From positions 62,001 through 126,000 of the forward strand of contig NZ_AXAS01000030.1 of assembly GCF_000472925.1 (NCBI RefSeq): DNA of 64,000 bases, given 5' to 3'. This document shows, one piece after another, positions 51,591 through 60,507 of this stretch. This DNA is from Bradyrhizobium sp. Ec3.3. Its GTDB lineage: Bacteria; Pseudomonadota; Alphaproteobacteria; Rhizobiales; Xanthobacteraceae. The position numbers were made by a program, and so were the translations under genes. Positions within the stretch are counted from its first letter, which is position 1; every line of letters starts with the position of its first letter. The notes beneath the pieces are model-generated. The model saw only the letters and a program-made list of their open reading frames with translations, was not told the DNA's origin and did no database searches.

Positions 51591-53786
51591 ATGAGAACCA
51601 CCCTCGCAGCCACGGCTGCTCTTTTCGCCACCACGGTGGCAGGCTCTGCGGCGGATCTCGCCCCGGTCTACACCAAGGCTCCGGCGGCGGTGTACAGCTG
51701 GACCGGCTTCTACATCGGCGGCAATCTCGGCGGCGGCATGGCTTCGTCGCACTTCGACGATCCCGCCTTTTATGAGTCGTCCGCGACCCCGACGCGCGGC
51801 TTCTTCACCGGCGGCGCGCAGATCGGGTACAATTATCAATTCGGTCGCGGCTTGGTGGGCATCGAAGCCGATGTCAACGGCAACAGCGACTTCAAGGGAT
51901 CGGTCATCAGCGGCGATTGGACTCGAGCAATGACCGTCGCCACCAAGGCAGACGTCAGCGGAACGATCCGGGCGCGCGCCGGTCTCGTGATCGACAACGC
52001 TTTGGTCTACGCGACAGGCGGCGCGGCCTGGGCCGATGTCAAGCAAACCGGGATCGAATTCAATAATGTGGCTGCCAGCCCGACCTTCGGTGCTCCGACG
52101 GGATGGACCGCCAACCGTAGCGGCGTGCTCTGGGGCGGCGTGATCGGCGCGGGCGTGGAGTACGCCCTGAGCCCGAACTGGATCGTCGGCGGCGAATTCC
52201 TCCACACGGTGTACCAGGACCGTGGCGCCAACCTTGTAACTGCTGCTGGCGCGAGTGGATGCGGCACAAGCCGCCCCTCCGCCAATTGCGTCATCCGCGA
52301 TCAGCTGACGACCGACGTCGCACGTGTCAGGCTGAGCTACAAGTTTGGCGATCCCGTCCCGGTCTCGACCGACGCCTATGCCGACGCCGGCCGCTATGCA
52401 AAGGCTCCGGGGCTGGCTTCGGTCTATAGCTGGACCGGCTTCTACATCGGCGCCAACGTCGGCGGCGGCATGGCCGCGTCCCGCTTCGACGATCCCTGCT
52501 TCTATTGTGGCTCCGCGATGCCCACCGGAGGCTTTTTCACCGGCGGCGGGCAGGTCGGCTACAATTACCAATTCGGCAGTGGCCTGGTCGGCATCGAAGC
52601 CGACGTGAACGGCAACAGCAGGTTCAAAGGGTCCGTCATCGGTGGTGATGACAACTACGCTATGACCGTTGGAGCCAAGGCAGATGTCAGCGGAACGATC
52701 CGGGCGCGCGGCGGTGTCGTGATCGACAATGCCCTGGTTTACGTGACCGGTGGCGCTGCCTGGGCAAACGTCCAGCAGACGGGTGTCGAATTTGATAACT
52801 ATACCGCTAGCACGACCTTCGGCGCTTCCACCGGCACCACCGCCAATCGCAGCGGCACGCTGTGGGGCGGCGTGATCGGCGCGGGTGTCGAGTTCGCCCT
52901 GAATTCGAACTGGATCATTGGCGCCGAATACCTTCATACCGTCTATGAAGATCGTGACGCGAACATCATTTTCGCCGGCGCCAGCGCTTGTGGTCCCTAC
53001 CCCGCGGCCAATTGCGTCATGCGCCACCAGCTGACGACCGACGTTGCGCGCGCCAGGGTCAGCTACAAGTTCGGGGACCCGGCACCAGTTTCCGTGAAGG
53101 CGGCGCCGGTCGCTGCGCTCACCAACTGGACGGGCTTCTACATCGGCGGCAACGCCGGCGGTGGCATGGCGGCGTCGCACTTCGACGATCCCTGCCTCTA
53201 CTGCTCCACTACGACGCCCACGGGTAGCTTCTTCACTGGCGGCGCACAGATCGGCTACAATTATCAGTTCGGCAAAGGTCTGGTCGGTATCGAAGCTGAT
53301 GTGAATGGCAACAGCAGGTTTAAAGAGGCCGTGATTGGCGGTGATGACGGCAACGCCATGACCGTTGGAGCCAAGGCAGATGTCAGCGGAACGATCCGGG
53401 CCCGCGCCGGCGTGGTCGTCAACAATGCTCTGGCCTACGTGACCGGCGGCGCTGCGTGGGCCGACGTCAAGCAGACCGGGACCGAATTTGATAACTACAC
53501 TTTCAGTCCGACCTTAGGGGCTCCGACCGGCATCACCGCCAATCGTAGCGGCGTGCTCTGGGGCGGCGTGATCGGCGCGGGCGTGGAATACGCGCTGAGC
53601 CCGAACTGGATCGTTGGCGGCGAATTCCTGCACACGATGTATCAGGATCGTGGCGCGAACATCATCCTCGCCGACGGCACGAACGCTTGTAACGGTATCG
53701 GCTATCCCGCGGCCAATTGCGTCATCCGCAATCATCTGACGACCGATGTCGCTCGCCTCAGGGTCAGCTACAAGTTCGGCCAATAA
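51591..53786 (+). CDS. Outer-membrane protein with three tandem Omp25-type beta-barrel modules (copy A)
   Basis: 731 residues from the ATG at 51591; the signal peptide (MRTTLAATAALFATTVAGSA) is cleaved before ADLAP. Three modules of about 220-230 residues follow, each opening with (S/N)WTGFYIG at residues 36, 280 and 512 and closing with a YKFG terminal strand. Inside each are GFFTGG-type, NYQFG, GLVGIEADVNGN, DVSGTIRAR and LWGGVIGAGVE segments, typical of the Omp25/31 OMP_b-brl family, normally one barrel of 200-280 residues. Links between modules (GRYAKAPGLASVY, KAAPVAALT) look like mature N-termini, so complete genes seem to have fused in frame. Cysteine pairs recur in the outer loops. Confidence 0.9.
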   Translation: MRTTLAATAALFATTVAGSAADLAPVYTKAPAAVYSWTGFYIGGNLGGGMASSHFDDPAFYESSATPTRGFFTGGAQIGYNYQFGRGLVGIEADVNGNSDFKGSVISGDWTRAMTVATKADVSGTIRARAGLVIDNALVYATGGAAWADVKQTGIEFNNVAASPTFGAPTGWTANRSGVLWGGVIGAGVEYALSPNWIVGGEFLHTVYQDRGANLVTAAGASGCGTSRPSANCVIRDQLTTDVARVRLSYKFGDPVPVSTDAYADAGRYAKAPGLASVYSWTGFYIGANVGGGMAASRFDDPCFYCGSAMPTGGFFTGGGQVGYNYQFGSGLVGIEADVNGNSRFKGSVIGGDDNYAMTVGAKADVSGTIRARGGVVIDNALVYVTGGAAWANVQQTGVEFDNYTASTTFGASTGTTANRSGTLWGGVIGAGVEFALNSNWIIGAEYLHTVYEDRDANIIFAGASACGPYPAANCVMRHQLTTDVARARVSYKFGDPAPVSVKAAPVAALTNWTGFYIGGNAGGGMAASHFDDPCLYCSTTTPTGSFFTGGAQIGYNYQFGKGLVGIEADVNGNSRFKEAVIGGDDGNAMTVGAKADVSGTIRARAGVVVNNALAYVTGGAAWADVKQTGTEFDNYTFSPTLGAPTGITANRSGVLWGGVIGAGVEYALSPNWIVGGEFLHTMYQDRGANIILADGTNACNGIGYPAANCVIRNHLTTDVARLRVSYKFGQ

Positions 53787-54191
53787 CGCGGCTGCGCGCC
53801 AACGTTTTGAGGGCCGTCCCGAGGGGCGGCCCTTTTTCGTTGGTCTGTTGCACCCAGCCTAGCGCCGCGCCTCGCGCGGACCCGCTGGTTTCGCCCACGC
53901 TACGGCTCTGTCCGGGCTGGAAGTTCGACTGCTTATCGTAAGCCAATCATTAAAATTGTTTCGCGCCCACGCGATCGAGCAAGTGTTTGATTGCTGTGTA
54001 ATTTTCCGATGATCTCCGTCAGGCTTTTTCGCTGCGAGGCGCGTTCCGTCGTCTAAAACCGGAGGGCGGCGCTGTGGTCCTACCGCATCTCCATTGCTGT
54101 GTCTGAGCGGCAATAGTCTGGGTGGAGAGAGTGCCGTATCAGCATACTTGCCATTGGGCTGATTTGGCTCCGACGATTTGGAAGTATTGCA
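53787..54191. other. Spacer between barrel genes A and B
   Basis: 405 bases: the copy A terminator, about 130 bases of unrecognised sequence, and the duplicated upstream region of copy B. No gene is seen. Confidence 0.6.
53810..53837 (+). terminator. Rho-independent terminator after barrel gene A
   Basis: AGGGCCG and CGGCCCT form the stem around TCCCGAGGGG, followed by TTTTT. Nearly the same element follows gene B, part of the duplicated unit. Confidence 0.88.
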
Positions 54192-56411
54192 ATGAGAACC
54201 ACCCTCGCAGCCGCGGCTGCTCTTTTCGCCACCACGGTGGCAGGCTCTGCGGCGGATCTCGCCCCGGTTCACACCAAGGCGCCAGCGGCAGTTTACAGTT
54301 GGACGGGCTTCTACATCGGCGGCAATCTCGGCGGCGGCATGGCTTCGTCGCACTTCGACGATCCCGACTATTATTCTTCATCCGCGGCACCCACGCGCGG
54401 CTTTTTCACCGGCGGCGCGCAGATCGGCTACAACTATCAATTCGGTCGCGGCCTGGTCGGCATCGAAGCTGACGTGAACGGCAACAGCAGGTTTAAAGGG
54501 TCCGTCATCGGTGGCTATGACACCTACGCCTTGAATGTTGCAACCAAGGCAGATGTCAGCGGAACGATCCGGGCCCGCGCCGGCCTCGTTATCGACAACG
54601 CTTTGGTTTATGCGACTGGCGGCGCCGCTTGGGCCGACGTCAAGCAGACCGGGACCGAATTTTGCAACTCGATGCTGGGCTGCTCCGGCGGAATTGCTTT
54701 CGGTGCTCCGACAGGATTTACCGCCAACCGCAGTGGCGTGCTCTGGGGTGGCGTGATCGGAGCCGGCGTTGAATACGCCTTGCCCAATAACTGGATCGTT
54801 GGCGCTGAATACCTCCACACGGTGTACCAGGACCGTGGCGCCAATATCGTAACTGCTGCTGGCGCCAACGGATGTCAAGGCAGCCCCGCGGCCAACTGCG
54901 TCATCCGCGACCAACTGACGACCGACGTCGCACGCGTCAGGCTCAGCTACAAGTTCGGCGATCCCGTTCCGGTCTCGACCGACGCCTATGCCGGCGCCGG
55001 CCCGCGCTATGCGAAGGCTCCGGCGGTGGCTTCGGTCTATAGCTGGACGGGCTTCTATATCGGCGGCAACGCCGGCGGAGGCATGGCCTCGTCCCGCTTC
55101 GATGATCCCTGCTACTATTGCTCGTCCGCAATGCCCACGGGCGGCTTTTTCACCGGCGGTGGGCAGATCGGCTACAACTACCAGTTCGGGAGCGGCTTGG
55201 TCGGCATCGAAGCCGACGTGAACGGCAACAGCGACTTCAAGGGGTCCGTCATTGGCGGTGACTGGACGCGAGCAATGTCTGTTGCCAGCAAGGCCGATGT
55301 CAGCGGAACGATCCGGGCCCGCAGCGGTGTCGTGATCGACAATGCCTTGGTTTACGTGACCGGCGGCGCTGCCTGGGCAAACGTCCAGCAGACCGGGGTC
55401 GAGCGAAACAACGATCCTTTGAGCGCGAACTTCGGCGTTCCGACCGGAGTCACCGCCAATCGCAGCGGCACGCTCTGGGGCGGCGTGATCGGAGCGGGTG
55501 TTGAGTTCGCCCTGAACTCGAACTGGATCCTCGGCGCCGAATACCTTCATACTGTCTATGAAGATCGTGACGCGAACATCATCCTTGCCAATGGCGCTAG
55601 CATTTGTGGCGGCCGCTCCGCGGCCAATTGCGTCGTCCGCAACCAGCTGACGACCGACGTAGCGCGCGCCAGGCTCAGCTACAAGTTCGGGGACCCGGCA
55701 CCGGTCTCCGTGAAGGCGGTGCCGGTCGCTGCGCTCACCAACTGGACGGGCTTCTACATCGGTGGCAACGCCGGCGGTGGAATGGCGGCATCGCACTTCG
55801 ATGATCCCTGCTTTTATTGCTCCACCGCGACGCCCACGGGCGGCTTCTTCACCGGCGGCGCGCAGATCGGCTACAATTATCAGTTCGGCAGAGGTCTGGT
55901 CGGTATCGAAGCTGATGTGAACGGCAACAGCAGATTTAAAGAGTCCGTCATCGGTGGTGCTGACACCACCGCGATGACCGTTGGAGCCAAGGCAGATGTC
56001 AGCGGAACGATCCGGGCCCGCGCCGGCGTGGTGGTCAACAATGCGCTGGCCTATGTGACTGGCGGCGCCGCCTGGGCCGACGTCCAGCAGACCGGGACCG
56101 ATTTTTGCAACACGACGACGACCTGCTTCGGTGGGTTTGCTCCCGGTGCTGCCACGGGAATCACGGCCAACCGCAGCGGTGTGCTCTGGGGCGGCGTGAT
56201 CGGCGCGGGCGTGGAGTACGCCCTGAGCCCGAACTGGATTGTTGGTGGTGAATTCCTGCACACGATGTATCAGGATCGTGACGCGAACATCGTCCTCGCC
56301 AACGGGGCTAACGGTTGTGGCAGCAGCTATCCCGCGGCCAATTGCGTCGTCCGCAATCATCTGACCACCGATGTCGCGCGGCTCAGGGTCAGCTACAAGT
56401 TCGGACAGTAA
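54192..56411 (+). CDS. Outer-membrane protein with three tandem Omp25-type beta-barrel modules (copy B)
   Basis: 739 residues, tandem paralogue of the gene at 51591, with a near-identical signal peptide and upstream sequence. Modules open with (S/N)WTGFYIG at residues 36, 284 and 517. Module order matches copy A, with module 1 most like A1, module 2 like A2 and module 3 like A3. Local patches cross over, however: SDFKGSVIGGDWTRAM in B2 matches A1 rather than A2. B1 and B3 carry an extra loop cysteine pair (FCNSMLGCSGG, FCNTTTTCFGG) missing in A. Outer-membrane location is inferred from the signal peptide and barrel repeats; ligand and role unknown. Confidence 0.9.
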   Translation: MRTTLAAAAALFATTVAGSAADLAPVHTKAPAAVYSWTGFYIGGNLGGGMASSHFDDPDYYSSSAAPTRGFFTGGAQIGYNYQFGRGLVGIEADVNGNSRFKGSVIGGYDTYALNVATKADVSGTIRARAGLVIDNALVYATGGAAWADVKQTGTEFCNSMLGCSGGIAFGAPTGFTANRSGVLWGGVIGAGVEYALPNNWIVGAEYLHTVYQDRGANIVTAAGANGCQGSPAANCVIRDQLTTDVARVRLSYKFGDPVPVSTDAYAGAGPRYAKAPAVASVYSWTGFYIGGNAGGGMASSRFDDPCYYCSSAMPTGGFFTGGGQIGYNYQFGSGLVGIEADVNGNSDFKGSVIGGDWTRAMSVASKADVSGTIRARSGVVIDNALVYVTGGAAWANVQQTGVERNNDPLSANFGVPTGVTANRSGTLWGGVIGAGVEFALNSNWILGAEYLHTVYEDRDANIILANGASICGGRSAANCVVRNQLTTDVARARLSYKFGDPAPVSVKAVPVAALTNWTGFYIGGNAGGGMAASHFDDPCFYCSTATPTGGFFTGGAQIGYNYQFGRGLVGIEADVNGNSRFKESVIGGADTTAMTVGAKADVSGTIRARAGVVVNNALAYVTGGAAWADVQQTGTDFCNTTTTCFGGFAPGAATGITANRSGVLWGGVIGAGVEYALSPNWIVGGEFLHTMYQDRDANIVLANGANGCGSSYPAANCVVRNHLTTDVARLRVSYKFGQ

Positions 56412-56433
56412 CGCGGCTTGCGCGATTATGTTT

Positions 56434-56461
56434 AAGGGCCGTCCCGAGGGGCGGCCCTTTT
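56434..56461 (+). terminator. Rho-independent terminator after barrel gene B
   Basis: AAGGGCCG and CGGCCCTT form the stem, followed by T residues. It is the counterpart of 53810-53837. Confidence 0.88.
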
Positions 56462-56489
56462 CGTTGGTCTGCTGCACCCAGGCTCGGGC

Positions 56490-57008
56490 TCAGTTCCTTG
56501 CGATGATCTCGCGCTCGCCGCGATGAACGGTGAGTTCCCGCGCGACGCCGGCGCGCCGGCGCATCAGGAATTTCGGACGGCGGTCGCGGATCGCGTTGCG
56601 GCGGCGGCGCCGCGGCGCCGGATCGCGTTTGGCTTCGTCCAGCTGGGGCAGGGCGAAGATTTCGCTCCACATCGTCCACGCCTGCGCGATCTCATCAGTG
56701 TCGGCACTGACGAGAAGCGGAATGGCAAGCGAGGGATCGCGATGCACGAGGACGAGCATTTGCGTGTCGTCGATGCCGCGCAGCGCAATACCGGTGAAAT
56801 CGCTGACGCGGACGTTGACGGCCATCTGCATGCCGCGCACGGCACGGCGCAGCACGACGCGTTCGCGATGAAGCTCGATCTGCCTGACATGGCCGTCGGC
56901 GCGCGGATCATGCGCATCGAAACGGACCGGCAGAGAAAGAGGGTCGAGCCGCAAGGAGCGGCTCGACCCGGCGGGATTGGCCCCGCTTGTTGCTGTTTGA
57001 CGCCTCAC
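56490..57008 (-). CDS. DUF6101 family protein
   Basis: 172 residues, soluble. The N-terminal part (NPAGSSRSLRLDPLSLPVRF, DGHVRQIELHRERVVLRRAV, MQMAVNVRVSDFTGIALR) is a recurrent rhizobial family annotated as DUF6101. The C-terminus is very basic with a stretch of arginines (APRRRRRNAIRDRRPKFLMR), suggesting nucleic acid or membrane binding. It is convergent with the barrel gene B and divergent from pmbA. Function unknown. Confidence 0.8.
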   Translation of the reverse strand: MRRQTATSGANPAGSSRSLRLDPLSLPVRFDAHDPRADGHVRQIELHRERVVLRRAVRGMQMAVNVRVSDFTGIALRGIDDTQMLVLVHRDPSLAIPLLVSADTDEIAQAWTMWSEIFALPQLDEAKRDPAPRRRRRNAIRDRRPKFLMRRRAGVARELTVHRGEREIIARN

Positions 57009-57286
57009 GGCTCTTAGTCTCCCCGCCGGGATTATGTTCCCGGTCGATGCGAGGACCTTAGCGCGAGGCTTTACGGAAACGGCTTAAAAAGGCTGGTTAA
57101 GGAGGCGTCACCGCCCAGCATGATTGACAAGACCTTGGCACGCATGATTGACGGAACGTTGCGCAGAAGCTGCGAATCTGAGCTTTTGGCGCCCTGAAAG
57201 TGCTTGAAGTCCGCTCCAATTGGGCACATCTGGTTGGCTTGGCCGCAACTGGCTTCGAAACCGCCAATCCCGACAGGATTTCGTTC

Positions 57287-58684
57287 GTGAACGCTTCACC
57301 ATCCGCAAGCTCGACGCTTTCGTCCAAAGCCAACCGCGACCTGTTCGATCAGTCCGCGCTGTCAGATCTCGCGCAGCGGCTGGTCGAGGCCGCCAAACGC
57401 GCCGGCGCGGACGCGGCCGATGCCGTTGCCGTGCGCGGCATCTCGCAGGGCGTCGAGGTCCGCGACGGCCGCGTCGAGGAATCCGAGCGCTCCGAGGGCG
57501 ATGATGTCGGCCTGCGCGTGCTTGTCGGCCAGCGCCAGGCGGTGGTTTCGACCAATGATGTCAGCGGCGATGCCGTGACCAAGCTTGCGGAACGCGCGGT
57601 TGCGATGGCGAAGGTCGCCCCATCAGACAAATATGTCGGGCTCGCCGATCCCGCGCTGCTGGCGCGCGACTTCCCGGATCTCGATCTGCTCGATCCCGAC
57701 GTGCCCGCCACCGCGGAGCTCGAGCGGCGCGCGCTGGAAGCTGAAGCCGCCGCGCTCGCCGTGAAGGGCGTGACGAAATCCGGCGGCGCGTCGGCCTCCG
57801 CCGGCATCGGCGGCATGGTGCTGGTGACGAGCACCGGTTTCCACGGCTCTTACCTGCGCTCCAGCCAGGGCATCTCGGCGACCGCGATTACCGGCGAGGG
57901 TACCAGCATGGAGCGCGACTACGATTTCACCTCAGCGCCGCATGCCGCGGATCTGTTGTCGCCGGAAACGGTCGGCCGTTCCGCGGGCGAGCGCACCGTG
58001 GCGCGCTTCAATCCGCGCAAGGTCGAGACCTGCAAGGTGCCCGTCGTGTTCGATCCGCGCGTCGCGGGCTCGCTGGTCGGCCATCTCGTCGGCGCCATCA
58101 ACGGCGCCTCGATCGCGCGCAAGACCAGCTTTTTGAAGGACAGGCTCGGCCAGCAGCTCTTTGCCGGGAACATCCGCATCATCGACGATCCCCTGCGCAA
58201 GCGCGGCCTGCGCTCGCAGACCTTCGACGCCGAAGGCGTCGCGGTGAAGCGCCAGGCGCTGGTCGACGAGGGCGTGCTGACGACGTGGCTGCTCGATTGC
58301 GCAACCGCGCGCGAGCTTGGGCTTCAGACCACCGGTCACGCCCATCGCGGCGTCTCCTCCTCGCCTTCGCCCGGGCCCTACAATCTGCATCTCGAAGCCG
58401 GAACCCCGACGCCGGCCGAGCTGATCTCCGACATCGCCCAGGGCTTCTACGTCACCGACCTGATCGGCTCCGGCGTCAATGGCGTCACCGGTGACTACAG
58501 CCGCGGCGCTTCGGGCTTCTGGATCGAGAACGGCAAGATGACCTATCCCGTCAGCGAGGTCACGATCGCGGGCCATCTGTTCGAGATCTTCAAGTCGATG
58601 CAGCCGGCCAACGATCTCCAGTTCCGCTACGGCATCAATGCGCCGACAGTGCGCATCGAGGGTTTGACGCTTGGCGGACGCTGA
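57287..58684 (+). CDS. TldD/PmbA family protein (PmbA-like)
   Basis: 465 residues from a GTG with AGGA upstream. The family outline is clear: LVEAAKRAGADAADAVAVRG, DGRVEESERSEGDDVGLRVL, and VVFDPRVAGSLVGHLVGAIN followed by GASIARKTSFL. NGVTGDYSRGASGFWIENGK near the C-terminus is the PmbA signature. PmbA is the non-metal partner of the TldD/PmbA protease that processes peptides such as microcins in the cytoplasm. It heads a close series of genes for envelope synthesis and overlaps the next start. Confidence 0.94.
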   Translation: MNASPSASSTLSSKANRDLFDQSALSDLAQRLVEAAKRAGADAADAVAVRGISQGVEVRDGRVEESERSEGDDVGLRVLVGQRQAVVSTNDVSGDAVTKLAERAVAMAKVAPSDKYVGLADPALLARDFPDLDLLDPDVPATAELERRALEAEAAALAVKGVTKSGGASASAGIGGMVLVTSTGFHGSYLRSSQGISATAITGEGTSMERDYDFTSAPHAADLLSPETVGRSAGERTVARFNPRKVETCKVPVVFDPRVAGSLVGHLVGAINGASIARKTSFLKDRLGQQLFAGNIRIIDDPLRKRGLRSQTFDAEGVAVKRQALVDEGVLTTWLLDCATARELGLQTTGHAHRGVSSSPSPGPYNLHLEAGTPTPAELISDIAQGFYVTDLIGSGVNGVTGDYSRGASGFWIENGKMTYPVSEVTIAGHLFEIFKSMQPANDLQFRYGINAPTVRIEGLTLGGR

Positions 58685-59489
58685 CGCGAACACTTTGGAC
58701 GACAATATCCTGACACGCGACGCGGCGCTGCTGAAGGATACGGTGCGGGAAGCAGGCCACCTCGCTCATGCGATGTTCCGCACCGAGCTGAAGAAGTGGA
58801 TCAAGGGCGCATCCTCGCCGGTCTCCGAAGCCGACATCGCCGTCAACGATCTCCTCGAAGCGCGCCTGCGCGGCGCGACACCGGACTATGGCTGGCTCTC
58901 GGAGGAGAGCGCCGACGACGAGGTGCGGCTGAAGCGGCGCCTGGTCTGGGTCGTCGATCCCATCGACGGCACGCGCAACTATCTCAATGGCCATGACGAC
59001 TGGTGCGTCAGCGTGGCGCTGGTCGAGAATGCATCGCCTGTTCTCGCTGCGGTCTTTGCGCCGACGACCGGCGAGTTCTTCTTCGCCGCGCGCGGACAGG
59101 GCACGACCTTGAACGATGTGCCGGTGCGTGCGACGAAAGGGGCCGAGCTCGATTTTTCCCGGGTTGCCGGACCGAAGCCGCTGATCGAGCGCCTCAAGCC
59201 GTCATTGGGCGAGATCACGCTGCATCCGCGAATCGGCTCGCTGGCGCTGCGTCTCTGCCGGGTCGCCCATGGCGCACTCGATGCGGCTTTTGCGGGGGGC
59301 AACAGCCATGACTGGGACCTTGCGGCGGCCGATTTGATCGTGCAGGAAGCGGATGGTAGGATGAGCGACCTCTCCGGAGATCCCCTCCTCTATAATCGCC
59401 GGGAAGTGGCGCACGGGGTGCTGGTGGCCGCGGGCCGCGATCGTCATGCAAACATTGTCGCGCATTTTCGAAAGCGCCCCTTGCCCTGA
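58671..59489 (+). CDS. Inositol monophosphatase / CysQ family phosphatase
   Basis: 272 residues from a TTG start that overlaps the pmbA end by 14 bases. The metal-binding sites of the IMPase superfamily are intact: EES (78-80), DPIDGTRN (96-103) and the C-terminal HDWDLAAADLIVQEADG. Enzymes of this type dephosphorylate inositol phosphate or 3'-phosphoadenosine 5'-phosphate (CysQ). Within the pmbA-to-lpxK cluster a role in the PAP pool or in phosphoinositol lipids is possible but unproven. Confidence 0.9.
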   Translation: MADADANTLDDNILTRDAALLKDTVREAGHLAHAMFRTELKKWIKGASSPVSEADIAVNDLLEARLRGATPDYGWLSEESADDEVRLKRRLVWVVDPIDGTRNYLNGHDDWCVSVALVENASPVLAAVFAPTTGEFFFAARGQGTTLNDVPVRATKGAELDFSRVAGPKPLIERLKPSLGEITLHPRIGSLALRLCRVAHGALDAAFAGGNSHDWDLAAADLIVQEADGRMSDLSGDPLLYNRREVAHGVLVAAGRDRHANIVAHFRKRPLP

Positions 59490-59548
59490 GCGCATCCGTT
59501 GTGCTTATCGATCACTGCTTGCCGGGCAGCCCCTTAGGAAGAAAACTC

Positions 59549-59797
59549 ATGCCAGATAGTGCCCCGCAACAACTGCTCCATCTCGTCATCGGCGGCGAGC
59601 TCGTCGACCTCGAACACAACACATTCAAGAACCTGGACGACGTCGAGATCGTCGGCCTCTATCCGAACTATGCGACCGCTCACGCCGCCTGGCGGGCCAA
59701 GGCGCAAAGCACGGTCGACAACGCGCAGATGCGCTATTTCATCGTCCATCTCCACCGGCTGCTCGACCCGGGTCAAGAACCGAAGCCGGCGCGTTGA
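59549..59797 (+). CDS. DUF4170 domain-containing protein
   Basis: 82 residues, soluble. The single small domain (QLLHLVIGGELVDLEHNTF, LDDVEIVGLYPNYATAHAAW, MRYFIVHLHRLLDPGQE) is the DUF4170 family, frequent in this LPS gene neighbourhood in Rhizobiales. AGGA precedes the ATG at 59549. Its last four bases overlap the next gene's TTG start. Function unknown; conservation of place suggests a role in lipid A or Kdo synthesis. Confidence 0.9.
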   Translation: MPDSAPQQLLHLVIGGELVDLEHNTFKNLDDVEIVGLYPNYATAHAAWRAKAQSTVDNAQMRYFIVHLHRLLDPGQEPKPAR

Positions 59798-60507
59798 AGA
59801 GACTGCTTCGCAATACGCTGCGAAGCAGCTTCGTTCAGCGTGCCGCCGGTTTCCTGGCGGCCGAATATCTGCGTCTGGTCTGGCTGACCAACAAGTTCAC
59901 GTTCGATCCGCCCGACGTCTACGGCCAGGTTGAGCCGCGGATCCCGGCGATCTTCGCCTTCTGGCACGGCCAGCATTTCCTGACGCCGTTCATCAAGAAC
60001 AAGGAGTCCTACCGGGCCAAGGTCCTGATCTCCCGGCATCGCGACGGCGAGTTCAACGCCATCGCGGTGGAGCGGCTCGGCATCGGCACCATCCGCGGCT
60101 CCGGCGACCATGGCGGCGCTTTCCACCGCAAAGGTGGCGTCGGCGCCTTCAGGGAAATGGTGCAGGCGCTCGAGGACGACTATAATGTGGCACTGACCGC
60201 CGATGTCCCGAAGCGCGCGCGCGTAGCCGGACTCGGCATCATCATGCTGGCACGGGAATCGGGGCGGCCGATCATGCCTTTCGCGATGGCGACCAGCCGC
60301 TTCATCCGGCTCAAGAACTGGGATCGTACCACCATCAATTTGCCATTTGGGCGAGGCGCATTGGTGGGCATCAAGGAAATCAACGTCCCGCCGGACGCCG
60401 ACGCCGCCACCATGGAGGCGCTGCGGCAGGAGCTGGAGGAGACGTTGAACGAAGCGACCCGCCGCGCCTATGCCCAACTCGGCCGCCCGGAACCGGACCA
60501 TGGCTAA
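59794..60507 (+). CDS. Lysophospholipid acyltransferase family protein (DUF374)
   Basis: 237 residues, TTG start overlapping the previous gene. The DUF374 signature is present: AIFAFWHGQHFLTPFI (the acyltransferase H of H-G-Q), VLISRHRDGEFNAIAVERLG, GTIRGSGDHGG and ALTADVPKRARVAGLG. A short N-terminal hydrophobic segment may hold it on the inner membrane. It probably acylates a lipid A precursor or related lipid. It is followed after an eight-base overlap by waaA. Confidence 0.9.
   Translation: MKRLLRNTLRSSFVQRAAGFLAAEYLRLVWLTNKFTFDPPDVYGQVEPRIPAIFAFWHGQHFLTPFIKNKESYRAKVLISRHRDGEFNAIAVERLGIGTIRGSGDHGGAFHRKGGVGAFREMVQALEDDYNVALTADVPKRARVAGLGIIMLARESGRPIMPFAMATSRFIRLKNWDRTTINLPFGRGALVGIKEINVPPDADAATMEALRQELEETLNEATRRAYAQLGRPEPDHG

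Noticed and set aside
51591..56411. Direct repeats as a CRISPR or satellite array
   Set aside because: The repeats are about 700 bases, coding and in frame, with beta-barrel composition.
54378..56477. 699-codon open frame antisense to barrel gene B, and a 583-codon one antisense to gene A (51429-53180)
   Set aside because: Their length follows from high GC and the repeated modules on the other strand; no signal, start site or family, and the plus-strand genes are clear.
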